Origin: Lysobacter sp. K5869
GTDB lineage: Bacteria > Pseudomonadota > Gammaproteobacteria > Xanthomonadales > Xanthomonadaceae
Assembly (NCBI RefSeq): GCF_018847975.1
Contig: NZ_CP072597.1
Coordinates: 4,565,001 to 4,629,000 of the forward strand
Direction: 5' to 3'
DNA length: 64,000 nucleotides
Of the stretch, positions 25,098 to 32,385 are shown piece after piece. The stretch's first letter is position 1. Each line of letters starts with the position of its first letter. The position numbers and the translations under genes are program-made. The notes under the pieces were generated by a model that had not been told where the DNA came from, did not search any database, and saw only the letters and a program-made list of their open reading frames with translations.

Positions 25098-25555
25098 AAA
25101 TTCGGAAATGCCTGCTCACATCCATCGGAATTCTGCTCGCATCTGCGCAGGCTCAATCCTGTCCACCAGGCAGCGTGTTGCAGAAGGGCAATGGCTGGGA
25201 GGGGTGCGTCGGCTCTGCGACAAAATCGGGTCCGACCTGGGCTGATCGCTGGGGCGCCATCGCCATGGATGTAAATACAGGCGCGTTTGGCGCTTCCAGC
25301 CGACAGGCATCGAGGAAAAAAGCGGAAAAGAAGGCGCTTACACAATGCGGCGAATCCGGAAAGAATCAATGCGCAGTAAAATTCGTATATATGAACCAGT
25401 GTGCAAGCGTAGTCACCGGGAAGAAATGGAACTATACACAAAGCCACAACACTATCACCGAGGCAATCGCCCGAGGAATGAGTAAGTGCGCCTCGGAAGA
25501 CGAAGAGTGCAACGCGTTCTATTCCGACTGCAGCTTACCGGAGATGGATCGCTAA
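25094..25555 (+). CDS. Exported DUF4189 protein 1
   Basis: This is a 153-residue protein starting at a GTG that overlaps the virB6 stop (GTGA). The signal peptide covers about 1-21 (KIRKCLLTSIGILLASAQAQ). The mature part has eight cysteines in the pattern shared by all six copies here: SCPPGSVLQKGNGWEGC, ALTQCGESGKNQC, YMNQCASVV, and a C-terminal triple in SKCASEDEEC...SDCSL. WGAIAMDVNTGAFG is the DUF4189 hallmark. The cysteines suggest four disulfides in the periplasm. DUF4189 proteins have no established function. Coupling to virB6 and repetition along the island suggest a T4SS-linked role, possibly protective, but this is inference. Confidence 0.82.
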   Translation: MKIRKCLLTSIGILLASAQAQSCPPGSVLQKGNGWEGCVGSATKSGPTWADRWGAIAMDVNTGAFGASSRQASRKKAEKKALTQCGESGKNQCAVKFVYMNQCASVVTGKKWNYTQSHNTITEAIARGMSKCASEDEECNAFYSDCSLPEMDR

Positions 25556-25574
25556 CCTCTGCTCGGCGAGACAC

Positions 25575-25770
25575 CATCAACATCGCGATCAAAGCGCCGA
25601 CAGCGGCGATGTTTTCAAGGTACGACAGGGGTATTCAGCCACAGTTCCGAATACGACCAAAAAGAACAAAGAGAACACAACCATCAGACGTTCTCGCAAC
25701 TCCGCCTCAAGACAGAAAAAGAACGGCGCACCCCTGAGATCCTACGCGACTCCGAGCGACAACGCCTGAG
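25575..25770 (+). pseudogene. Decayed 3' end of a virB6 copy
   Basis: This stretch between two DUF4189 genes is a degraded copy of the virB6 tail found at about 24790-24990. Shared blocks in the same order include the GCGGCGATGTT block, AAAGAACAA, a CCTCA(G/A)GAC(G/A) block, TGAGATC, and CTCCGAGCGACAAC (here GACTCCGAGCGACAAC). Many small indels destroy the frame. It shows that DUF4189 protein 2 once followed its own virB6 copy. Confidence 0.75.
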
Positions 25771-25780
25771 CCCCCTGCAA

Positions 25781-26245
25781 ATGATCCGTATATCCTTTCT
25801 TCTTGGCGCGACTCTTTTTCCCGGAATAGCCTCGGCGTGCCCGCCGGGGAGCGTTCTCCAGAAGGGCAACGGGTGGGGAGGATGCGTACAAACCTCCGCC
25901 GCATCTGTTGACTCTGACCCGAATTGGAAATCACAGTGGGGCGCTATCGCAACCGACGGCGCCAACGCCGCACTCGGCACTTCGACTCAGATCGACTCAA
26001 GAAAGGCTGCAGAGAAATCTGCTCTAACGCTGTGCAAGGAAGACGGAGGAAAGAACTGCAAGATAAAGCTCACTTACCATGATCAGTGCGCGAGCTTGAT
26101 ATCTGGCGACAGGCTCTTTTTTGTCCAGAGCGCCGAAAATCAGGATGAGGCAGTTACCGACGGACTCGAGCGCTGCAAAATCGCCGGCGAAACGGGCTGC
26201 AGGGAGTATTACTCGGGCTGCAGTCTCCCCAAGCGAATCAGGTAA
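25781..26245 (+). CDS. Exported DUF4189 protein 2
   Basis: This is a 154-residue protein. The signal peptide covers about 1-18 (MIRISFLLGATLFPGIASA), directly followed by CPPGSVLQKGNGWGGC. WGAIATDGANAALG is the family core. Eight cysteines occur at the same positions as in copy 1 (LCKEDGGKNC, YHDQCASLI, ERCKIAGETGC, YSGCSL). It is closest to copy 1 in length and N-terminal motif. It follows the decayed virB6 3' fragment and precedes the interrupted copy 3 by 25 bases, so it may lead a small operon. Base composition is AT-richer than the bulk of the window. A periplasmic location is inferred; function is unknown. Confidence 0.82.
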   Translation: MIRISFLLGATLFPGIASACPPGSVLQKGNGWGGCVQTSAASVDSDPNWKSQWGAIATDGANAALGTSTQIDSRKAAEKSALTLCKEDGGKNCKIKLTYHDQCASLISGDRLFFVQSAENQDEAVTDGLERCKIAGETGCREYYSGCSLPKRIR

Positions 26246-26270
26246 GCCACACGTATCTGCGCGCATTGAC

Positions 26271-26711
26271 ATGAAAACAGCGCCTGCGCTTCTTCTGATC
26301 CTTGTCTCCGTCACTCCCTGCAAGTCGCAAGCCTGAACCATAGTGCACGGCAATGGCTGGCAAGGCTGCGCCGAAACACCCGAGCGCGAACCCGTTTGGC
26401 TCGACAGATGGGGAGCCGTCGCAACCGACAAATCCACCGGAGCATTCGGCGCAGCGGACACTGTTTCCGAGAGAGACAGAGCCGTAAAGAAGGCAATAAA
26501 GCAATGCAAGAAAAACAATGGAATGAATTGCGAGATCAGGCTGACCTATAGGAACGGATGCGCGAGCATGGTCTCGGGAAAGGAGCGGGGCTTTTTTCAG
26601 GGCGACCCAGCCAGAGACGGCGCCATATCGATAGCGATGCGCAGATGCAAAGATAAAGACACAGACTGCAGGGTCGTATATACACGCTGCAGTTACGGCG
26701 TGAGCATGTAG
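26271..26711 (+). pseudogene. DUF4189 protein 3, interrupted by a stop at a conserved Cys position
   Basis: ATG 26271 opens a signal peptide (MKTAPALLLILVSVTPCKSQ, then A). It is followed by TGA at 26334-26336 and then, in the same frame, a full DUF4189 body to 26711 (HGNGWQGCAE, WLDRWGAVATDKSTGAFG, RNGCASMV, DCRVVYTRCS). Copy 4 has a cysteine codon exactly where the TGA stands (AACDLQRGNGW against QA*TIVHGNGW). One base, TGC to TGA, therefore explains the break. The body otherwise shows no decay. A GTG or ATG inside could start a cytoplasmic fragment without a signal peptide, which is unlikely to be useful for a disulfide protein. Confidence 0.85.
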
Positions 26712-26743
26712 GAACTTCCAAACCGCCCTTCCCCAACGAAACA

Positions 26744-27214
26744 ATGCATACAGTTATGGCATACAAGCTAAAAACAGCGACCTCTGCGATGCTCGCCCTC
26801 TGTTTGTTCTTGTTTGGCGATTCAATCGCCGCCTGCGACCTGCAACGCGGAAACGGCTGGCAGGGCTGCGCCGAACAGTCGGGAGCCGCCACGGTTTACT
26901 ACGACCGTTGGGGCGCCATTGCGACCGACGAATCGAACGGAGCGTTCGGCGTTGCCGAGTGGGTCGCGCGCAAAGACTCCGCCGAGAGAAAGGCACTAAA
27001 GGAATGCAAGAAAAACCGAGGGGTCGATTGCGCGATCAAGTTCACCTATAAGAATGAATGCGTAAGCGTGATCACCGGGAGTCGGATGAATTACTTCCAA
27101 AGCAGCATCTCCGATCAGGCGGCGATCTCCCATGGGATGAGCCGATGCAAGATGGACGACAGCGACTGCAAGGTCTTCTATGTTGGCTGCAGCCTGGCCA
27201 GGAAAGGGATCTAA
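26744..27214 (+). CDS. Exported DUF4189 protein 4
   Basis: This is a 156-residue protein (or 152 if MAYKLKT at 26756 is the start). The signal peptide ends near GDSIAA, and the mature chain begins CDLQRGNGWQGCAEQ. The core is YYDRWGAIATDESNGAFGVA. Cysteines match the family pattern (LKECKKNRGVDC, YKNECVSVI, SRCKMDDSDC, YVGCSL). The body is very similar to interrupted copy 3 (shared NGWQGCAE and DRWGA(I/V)ATD), so these two arose by a late duplication. No ribosome site is obvious. The gene ends where a decayed virB6 segment begins. Role unknown, presumably periplasmic. Confidence 0.82.
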   Translation: MHTVMAYKLKTATSAMLALCLFLFGDSIAACDLQRGNGWQGCAEQSGAATVYYDRWGAIATDESNGAFGVAEWVARKDSAERKALKECKKNRGVDCAIKFTYKNECVSVITGSRMNYFQSSISDQAAISHGMSRCKMDDSDCKVFYVGCSLARKGI

Positions 27215-27267
27215 ACGCGCTTTTTCCCGTGCCTCGGATTCACTTGACCAACACACTCATGGGTTGG

Positions 27268-27570
27268 CGTGATCGGAGCATCCCGGTTTCCGACGAAACG
27301 AAAACTGTGCAGGGATAAGATCCGTCCCTTGCTATTCGCCGGTGCCGACACCGGCATCAGCCTCGCAAGCAAATAGCCTTCCGGCGGGATGTTGCTGCTC
27401 TACAAGCTCACCCTCGCCTTGCTCGTCGGCGCCGGCCCGTTGTTCATCCTGCACCTGATGCTCAACCAGACCAACGAACTTTTTTGCGCAAGTAGCTGAT
27501 ACGCGATGTCGGCGCCTTGTCCTCGATGCCGACGCTCCGCGTAGCGGCATCGATGACTGCATCGTCCCGG
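27268..27570 (+). pseudogene. Decayed middle segment of a virB6 copy
   Basis: This matches the intact virB6 from about residue 140 to 245. The clearest translated block is GMLLLYKLTLALLVGAGPLF followed by ILHLMLNQTNELF, against AMLLLYKFTLALFIGLGPLF and VLCLIFDQTKDLF in the intact copy. Before it, TTGCTATTCGCCGGTGCCGA matches the LLFAG region. After it, CTTGTCCTCGATGCCGACGC matches LFSMAT. Stops and indels break the frame. It is the relic of a third virB6 copy. Confidence 0.85.
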
Positions 27571-28017
27571 ACCGCCTCGTTCTCGCTTCACGCTGACCGT
27601 TACGCGCCGCGATGCTGCACGTCGCGAATGATCGTCGCGCGAATCTCGCTGTGGACTATCCGCGGCGACGTATTCCATCCTTCACGGGTCGCGCGATCGC
27701 GCCCGCCGACAAACTCCGCCCGCATCCCGTGCGATGCCTGATTCCGCATCCCTTCCCCACGGTGCTCACAGCGCCGATGCGCAATCTCCGCGCGATAACC
27801 ACAACGCGCATCCGCCCCGCCGGCACAGCCAATCCACTGCGGGCAACGCAACTCTAATTTGCCTCTTGATTTCGCCGAAGTTGCGGGTTTAATTGCGCCA
27901 CAAACAGCAATCCGAATTCGCACTCATGCCACCCGTAAGGACGCATGACGAATTCGCCCGAGACCGGCCGCCACGACGGCCCGCCGCGCCCCACGCTTCG
28001 ATCAACGGACTGACCTC
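27571..28017. other. Gene-free stretch before the intact virB6
   Basis: No gene is evident in these 447 bases. Composition returns to GC-rich. The last 150 bases should carry the promoter or leader of the intact virB6. No clear sigma-70 boxes or operators were recognised. Confidence 0.45.
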
Positions 28018-29037
28018 ATGCACCTCATCGCGACCTCGCTGGACTGGCTGCTCCCGCAAGCCCAAGGCATCGGCGATTACGTCTTCTTCAAGCTGATCAA
28101 CGAGTACTTCAACCAGGAAATCGACCAGTTCGGCTTGAGCCTGATGCGGCGAACGATGGCGTGGGCCGCGGGCATCGCGCAGATTCTGGTGACGCTGTGG
28201 CTGACGATCGCCGGCTATCGCATCGTCACCGGGCAGTCGCGCGAGCCGATGATGGGGTTGGTGGTCGGCGGCGCGCGGATCGCGGTCATCGTCGCGGTCG
28301 CCACCGGCATGTCGTTCGGCGGCGCCAGCCTGCATCGCTTTTTCACCCAAGACCTCGACCGCGAGATACACGCGTTGTTCACCGCGCAGGAAGGCTCCAG
28401 CGCCGAGGCCATCGACCGCAATCTGGCCTATATGCAGGTCGCGCTGAACGCGATCGACGCGATCCAGGTGCCCAGCGGCGACGAGGCCCTGCAGGAACGC
28501 AAGCGGCAAGCCCTGCTGTTCGCCGGCCTCGGCACCGCCGGCCCACCGATGGTCGCCGGCGCGATGCTGCTGCTCTACAAGTTCACCCTCGCGCTGTTCA
28601 TCGGCCTCGGCCCGCTGTTCGTGCTGTGCCTGATCTTCGACCAGACCAAGGACTTGTTCCGCAAGTGGCTCATGTACGGCCTGGGCACGCTGTTCTCGAT
28701 GGCGACGTTGAGCGTGGTCACGGCGATGACGATGAAGCTGTTGAGCAAGATCGCCGTGGCGCTGTGGCTGTCCAAGGCCACCGGCCTGCTCGGCAGCGCC
28801 AGCGAGGGCCTGTCCGCGCAAGCGATGCAGCAAGGCGGCATCGGGCTGCTGATGTCGGTGCTGCTGATCAGCGTGCCGCCGGCGGCGGCGATGTTCTTCC
28901 AGGGAACGGTGGGGAGCTTCAACAGCTACTCGCAACTGGGCGGAAAACCGCCAGCGGATTCGGGATCCGGCGGCGTCCCCAGGGCGTACGACCCCGGCAT
29001 GCCGCGCGAAGGCAACCGCGGCGCGACGCCCCATTAG
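28018..29037 (+). CDS. VirB6-like T4SS inner-membrane protein, intact copy
   Basis: This is a 339-residue polytopic protein. It opens MHLIATSLDWLLPQAQGIGD and shows about six hydrophobic segments: AWAAGIAQILVTLWLTIAGY, ARIAVIVAVATGMSF, MVAGAMLLLYKFTLALFIGL with GPLFVLCLIF, FSMATLSVVTAMTM, IAVALWL, and GLLMSVLLISVPPAAAMFF. FDQTKDLFRKWLMYGLGT and the early RIVTGQSREPMM match the VirB6/TrbL family, which forms part of the T4SS inner-membrane channel. The tail is Gly/Pro-rich. It is the functional counterpart of frameshifted copy 1 and is followed by two DUF4189 genes. With the effector downstream this suggests a link to an X-T4SS whose core lies elsewhere. Confidence 0.85.
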   Translation: MHLIATSLDWLLPQAQGIGDYVFFKLINEYFNQEIDQFGLSLMRRTMAWAAGIAQILVTLWLTIAGYRIVTGQSREPMMGLVVGGARIAVIVAVATGMSFGGASLHRFFTQDLDREIHALFTAQEGSSAEAIDRNLAYMQVALNAIDAIQVPSGDEALQERKRQALLFAGLGTAGPPMVAGAMLLLYKFTLALFIGLGPLFVLCLIFDQTKDLFRKWLMYGLGTLFSMATLSVVTAMTMKLLSKIAVALWLSKATGLLGSASEGLSAQAMQQGGIGLLMSVLLISVPPAAAMFFQGTVGSFNSYSQLGGKPPADSGSGGVPRAYDPGMPREGNRGATPH

Positions 29038-29098
29038 CGGCCGAACGCCGCGCAGAACCGACTCCGCAATGCACACCCCGATATCCAGGAGCGACCGG

Positions 29099-29566
29099 AT
29101 GAAATCCATACCATGGGCGTTGGCGCTGATCTTCTGCTTACTGACGGACTCCGCCGTCGCCGAGGGCGCCTGCCCGCCCGGCTACTTCCAAACCAATCGC
29201 GGCGCGCCCGGCCCCGTCGGTTGCGCGCCGATCCCCGAGCAGGCGGCGCCGATCCGATACACCTTGCGCTGGGGCGCGGTCGCCGGCGATGGCGAGGGCA
29301 ACTGGGGCATGTCCGACTCGCGTCGACTGCGCGTCCTGGCCGAGCGCGAAGCGCTCAAGCAGTGCCGCGAGCGCAGTCCAAAGAAATGCCACTTGGTCCA
29401 GGTCTATGGGGATCAATGCGTCGCCATCGCCAGCGACGGCATCACCGCGTCCGTCCCTGCCCGCATTACCCGCGAAGCCGCCACGGAAGCCGCGCTGAAA
29501 GACTGCGCCAGCTACGCCGAAGACCGCGAATGCCGCATCACGTACAGCGCTTGCAGCAAGTTATGA
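29099..29566 (+). CDS. Exported DUF4189-type protein 5
   Basis: This is a 155-residue protein. The start ATG 29099 follows CAGGAG at good spacing. The signal peptide is KSIPWALALIFCLLTDSAVA, then EGACPPGYFQ. The mature core LRWGAVAGDGEGNWGMSDSR matches the DUF4189 pattern. Cysteines again number eight (ACPPG, VGCAPIPEQ, KQCRERSPKKC, YGDQCVAIA, KDCASYAEDREC, YSACSKL). The N-terminal CPPGYFQ...GCAPIPEQ version differs from the GNGW version of copies 1-4. This and copy 6 therefore form a second subtype. It lies 61 bases after intact virB6. Function unknown. Confidence 0.85.
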   Translation: MKSIPWALALIFCLLTDSAVAEGACPPGYFQTNRGAPGPVGCAPIPEQAAPIRYTLRWGAVAGDGEGNWGMSDSRRLRVLAEREALKQCRERSPKKCHLVQVYGDQCVAIASDGITASVPARITREAATEAALKDCASYAEDRECRITYSACSKL

Positions 29567-29661
29567 AGGCCGTTCGGATCGAAGGTATCCGGCGACCTTT
29601 GCGCGGTCGCCGCAGCGGTGCGTCTCATCGAACCGTCTTCGCCCGAACTTCGGGAATTGAG

Positions 29662-30144
29662 ATGAAACCCCTCATGCTCTCGCTCGCGCTGACCGGGCTC
29701 GCACTGATCTCGCTCGCGGCGGCTTGGCCCGCCGACGCCGAAGGCGCATGCCCGCCCGGCTACTTTCAGAGCAATCAGGGCGGTCAAGGAACGGTGGGTT
29801 GCGCGCCGATTCCCGAACAAAGCGCGCCGGTGCAATGGGTGCTGCGATGGGGCGCGGTCGCCAGCGACGACAACGGCCATTGGGGCATGTCCGAATCGCG
29901 CCGCTACCGCTTGCAAGCCACCCGCGAAGCGAAGCGGCAATGTCGCGAACGCGGCGGCAGCCGGTGCCGGCTGGTGAAGGCGTATGGCGACGCTTGCATC
30001 GCCATCGCCAGCGACGGCACGACCGCCGCCGCGCTGGTTCGACCGACCCGCGAAGAGGCCGTCGATGCCGCGCGGGCCGATTGCGCGGGTTATGCGCAAG
30101 GCCGCGAATGCGAGCTCAAGTACAGCGCCTGCAGCAAGCTCTGA
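29662..30144 (+). CDS. Exported DUF4189-type protein 6
   Basis: This is a 160-residue protein, a close paralogue of copy 5. The signal peptide covers about 1-26 (MKPLMLSLALTGLALISLAA then AWPADA). The mature chain has ACPPGYFQSNQGGQGTVGC, LRWGAVASDDNGHWGMSESR, QCRERGGSRC, YGDACIAIA and the same YSACSKL ending. Copies 5 and 6 share the CAPIPEQ(A/S)AP segment and their C-terminus, so they come from a tandem duplication. A gap of 95 bases separates them. An LprI-type gene and an X-T4SS effector follow, which puts copy 6 next to a candidate immunity/effector pair. Its own function is unknown. Confidence 0.85.
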   Translation: MKPLMLSLALTGLALISLAAAWPADAEGACPPGYFQSNQGGQGTVGCAPIPEQSAPVQWVLRWGAVASDDNGHWGMSESRRYRLQATREAKRQCRERGGSRCRLVKAYGDACIAIASDGTTAAALVRPTREEAVDAARADCAGYAQGRECELKYSACSKL

Positions 30145-30211
30145 CGCTTTCCGAACCGGCCGCCGCGCGTTCGGCGGCCCCCATTGTCCTCCGCCGCGGA
30201 ATCCCACGCCC

Positions 30212-30628
30212 GTGAATCGCTACGTTCGCTCGTTGCCGCTCTCGCTGCTGCTTTCCACGCTCGCAATCGTGGCGCCGATCTCCGTCGCCGCGCCCCCTAA
30301 GGCATCGCCCACTCGCCCGCAGTACCAGCGCTGTCTGGACGACAGCGAAGGCGTCGGGCCCACGATGCAGGAGTGCATCGACGCCGAATACGCCTATCAG
30401 GACCGTCGCCTCAACGAGGTCTATCGCCGTCTGATCGCGCGACTGTCCAAGGCCGAAGCCGCGCGCCTGCGCGAACGCCAGCGCGCCTGGATCAAGCAGC
30501 GCGATCGCGACTGCGATGCCGGCGCGTCGCCGGGCCAAGGGCAATCGCTCGACGCCGACGGCTGTCTGGTTCGCGAAACCGCCGAACGCGCGGCGCAACT
30601 GCAAGTCCGGCTCGACCGCGCGCGCTGA
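30212..30628 (+). CDS. LprI-type (DUF1311) lysozyme-inhibitor-like protein, candidate immunity protein
   Basis: This is a 138-residue exported protein with a GTG start. The signal peptide is NRYVRSLPLSLLLSTLAIVA, then PISVAA. The mature domain matches the LprI N-terminal/DUF1311 pattern: QYQRCLDDSEGVGPTMQECI, AEYAYQDRRLNEVYRRLIAR, LRERQRAWIKQRDRDCDAG, with a final cysteine in ADGCLVRETAERA. LprI of Mycobacterium inhibits lysozyme. In X-T4SS loci, small periplasmic inhibitors are typically encoded beside the peptidoglycan hydrolase effector they neutralise. The next gene, 50 bases downstream, is such an effector. I infer immunity against it (X-Tfi role). Domain call firm, role inferred. Confidence 0.82.
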   Translation: MNRYVRSLPLSLLLSTLAIVAPISVAAPPKASPTRPQYQRCLDDSEGVGPTMQECIDAEYAYQDRRLNEVYRRLIARLSKAEAARLRERQRAWIKQRDRDCDAGASPGQGQSLDADGCLVRETAERAAQLQVRLDRAR

Positions 30629-30678
30629 GCGCGCAACCGCGGCCCAGGAATCCCCAACGCGACACAGGAGTGCGACTC

Positions 30679-31920
30679 ATGACCACGGACTGGACGCTCG
30701 GCAGCACCTCCGAGCGCTACGAAACCGGCAGCCGCGGCGCGGCGACGATCTCGACCGGCAAAGGCGATCACGGCGGCGTGTCCTACGGCGCCTATCAGCT
30801 GTCCTCGCGCGTCGGCACGCTGCGCGAATACCTGGATCAGTCCAGGTACGGCGAGCGCTTCGCCGGATTGACGCCGGCCACGCCCGCGTTCAACGCGCGC
30901 TGGCGGGAACTCGCGCGCACCGATCCGGGTTTCGCCGCCGATCAGCACGACTTCATCCGCGACAGCCATTACCGAGTCCAATGCGACCGGCTCAAGGCGC
31001 GCGGCATCGACCTGAGCGAGCGCGGCCCAGCGGTGCAGGACGCGCTGTGGAGCACCTCGGTGCAGTTGCGCGCGTTGACTCCGCAGATCGTGCAGAAAGG
31101 GCTCGAGGAGAAGTTCGGCCCCGATTACCGGCTCGACCGCTTGAGCGACCGCGACATCGTCGAGGCGATCCAGGACTACAAGATCCAGCACAACGAGCGC
31201 CTGTTCCGCCGTTCGCCGGAAGCTTGGGGCGGCTTGCTCAACCGCGCCCGCCACGAGAAGGAGGATCTGGTCGCGCTGGCCGAAGGCCGCGAGCCGGTGC
31301 GCGAGGCGCCGACGCGAACGCCCCGCTCCGCCGAGGTCGAACGCGCGCAGAACGCGCTCAACGCGCTCGGCATCGGCGATCGCGAGGGCCGCCCGCTGGA
31401 CGTCGACGGACGGCTCGGCGCGCGCAGCCGCGAAGCGCTGCAGGCGTTCCAGCGCGCGCACGGGCTCGACGACGACGGACGGCTGAGCAAGGCGACCTTG
31501 CAGGCGCTGGACGCGGCGGTCGCCGAGCGCACCCCGCCGGAGCCGCGCACGCCGCGCATCGACGAGCGCGGTCATCCGGATCATGCGCTGTATCTGCAAG
31601 CCGCCGCGGGGCTCGAAAAACTCGGCGGCTTCCGATCGCGCGACCAACTCGAACGCGCCGCCGCGACGCTGGCCTGCGAGGCGCGCGCCGGCGGACTGCA
31701 GCGCATCGATCAGGTGCTGCAGAGCGCGGACGGGCAGCGCTTGTTCGCGGTCGAAGGCGACCCGCACGACCCCGCCCACCGGCATGCGGTCGCGGACAAG
31801 GCGCAGGCGGTCGCGCAGAGCGTGCAGGAGAGCACGCGCGCGCTCGAGCAGGACGCGCCCGCGCAAGCGCCCGCGCGGCCGCATGCGGAGACGAAAGCGC
31901 CGCAGCCGATGCAGGTGTGA
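30679..31920 (+). CDS. X-T4SS peptidoglycan hydrolase effector with XVIPCD
   Basis: This 413-residue protein has no signal peptide. Residues 1-200 form a lysozyme-like domain of the VgrG3 C-terminal type (TSERYETGSRGAATISTGKG, DHGGVSYGAYQLSSRVGTLR). Glu14 or Glu16 is the likely catalytic acid region. Residues 215-283 are a PG_binding_1 domain (VERAQNALNALGIG, DVDGRLGARSREALQAFQRA). Residues 297-413 are the XVIPCD secretion domain (GHPDHALYLQAAAGLEKLGG, GGLQRIDQVLQSADGQRLFA, VEGDPHDPAHRHA, then a Gln/Ala-rich tail). XVIPCDs bind VirD4 and deliver effectors into rival bacteria. CAGGAG precedes the ATG. The LprI-type gene upstream is the likely antidote. Confidence 0.92.
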   Translation: MTTDWTLGSTSERYETGSRGAATISTGKGDHGGVSYGAYQLSSRVGTLREYLDQSRYGERFAGLTPATPAFNARWRELARTDPGFAADQHDFIRDSHYRVQCDRLKARGIDLSERGPAVQDALWSTSVQLRALTPQIVQKGLEEKFGPDYRLDRLSDRDIVEAIQDYKIQHNERLFRRSPEAWGGLLNRARHEKEDLVALAEGREPVREAPTRTPRSAEVERAQNALNALGIGDREGRPLDVDGRLGARSREALQAFQRAHGLDDDGRLSKATLQALDAAVAERTPPEPRTPRIDERGHPDHALYLQAAAGLEKLGGFRSRDQLERAAATLACEARAGGLQRIDQVLQSADGQRLFAVEGDPHDPAHRHAVADKAQAVAQSVQESTRALEQDAPAQAPARPHAETKAPQPMQV

Positions 31921-32034
31921 ACATTGCGTGCGACGGCGCGCTCCGTCTTTCGGAGCGCGCCGCGAGAGCCGGCGCGCTCGGCGCCGGAAACTCCAACGAA
32001 CGGCGCGCGCCGACGGCTGCGCGCCGCAGATTTC

Positions 32035-32385
32035 TCAGCCCGTCACCGCCGCCGTCACCACGATCTCGACCCGATACTTCGGGTTGGCCAACGGCGCCTG
32101 CACGGTCGCGCGCGGCGGCGTGTGGCCGGGTTCGACCCAGGCGTCCCACACCGCGTTCATGCCGGCGAAGTCGGCCATGTCGACGAGGAAGATCTGCGCC
32201 ATCAGGATGCGGGTCTTGTCGGTGCCCGCGCGCGCCAGCAAGGCGTCGATGGAGGCCAAGGTCTCGCGGGTCTGGCCGGCGATGTCCAGGTCTTCGCTGT
32301 CGGGCACCTGCCCGGCGAGATAGGCCACGCCGTTGTAGACCGCCATTTCCGACAGCCGCGCGCCTACGTCGAATCGCTGGATCAT
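32035..32385 (-). CDS. RidA (YjgF/YER057c/UK114) family protein
   Basis: This is a 116-residue protein of the RidA fold, starting MIQRFDVGARLSEMAVYNGV. Conserved segments are VAYLAGQVPDSEDLDIAGQT, TLASIDALLARAGTDKTRIL, and GHTPPRATVQAPLANPKYRV. The last resembles the substrate-binding arginine region (PPxRxxV). Archetypal RidA hydrolyses reactive enamine/imine intermediates, but this subgroup (with the inserted DIAGQT and VEIVVTAAV end) often has other roles. It stands alone, convergent to the effector gene. There is no signal peptide, so it is cytoplasmic. The start is unambiguous. Confidence 0.9.
   Translation of the reverse strand: MIQRFDVGARLSEMAVYNGVAYLAGQVPDSEDLDIAGQTRETLASIDALLARAGTDKTRILMAQIFLVDMADFAGMNAVWDAWVEPGHTPPRATVQAPLANPKYRVEIVVTAAVTG

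Noticed and set aside
26334..26336. Selenocysteine codon in DUF4189 copy 3
   Set aside because: No convincing bacterial SECIS hairpin directly after the TGA was seen, and the site is a structural disulfide cysteine in paralogues. A nonsense mutation is simpler.
29069..29098. Upstream ATG for DUF4189 protein 5
   Set aside because: It would add ten polar residues before the signal peptide. ATG 29099 has a proper ribosome site and gives a normal signal sequence.
23134..31920. A complete type IV secretion locus
   Set aside because: Only VirB5-like and VirB6-like genes are present. None of virB1-4, virB7-11 or virD4 is recognisable in the window.
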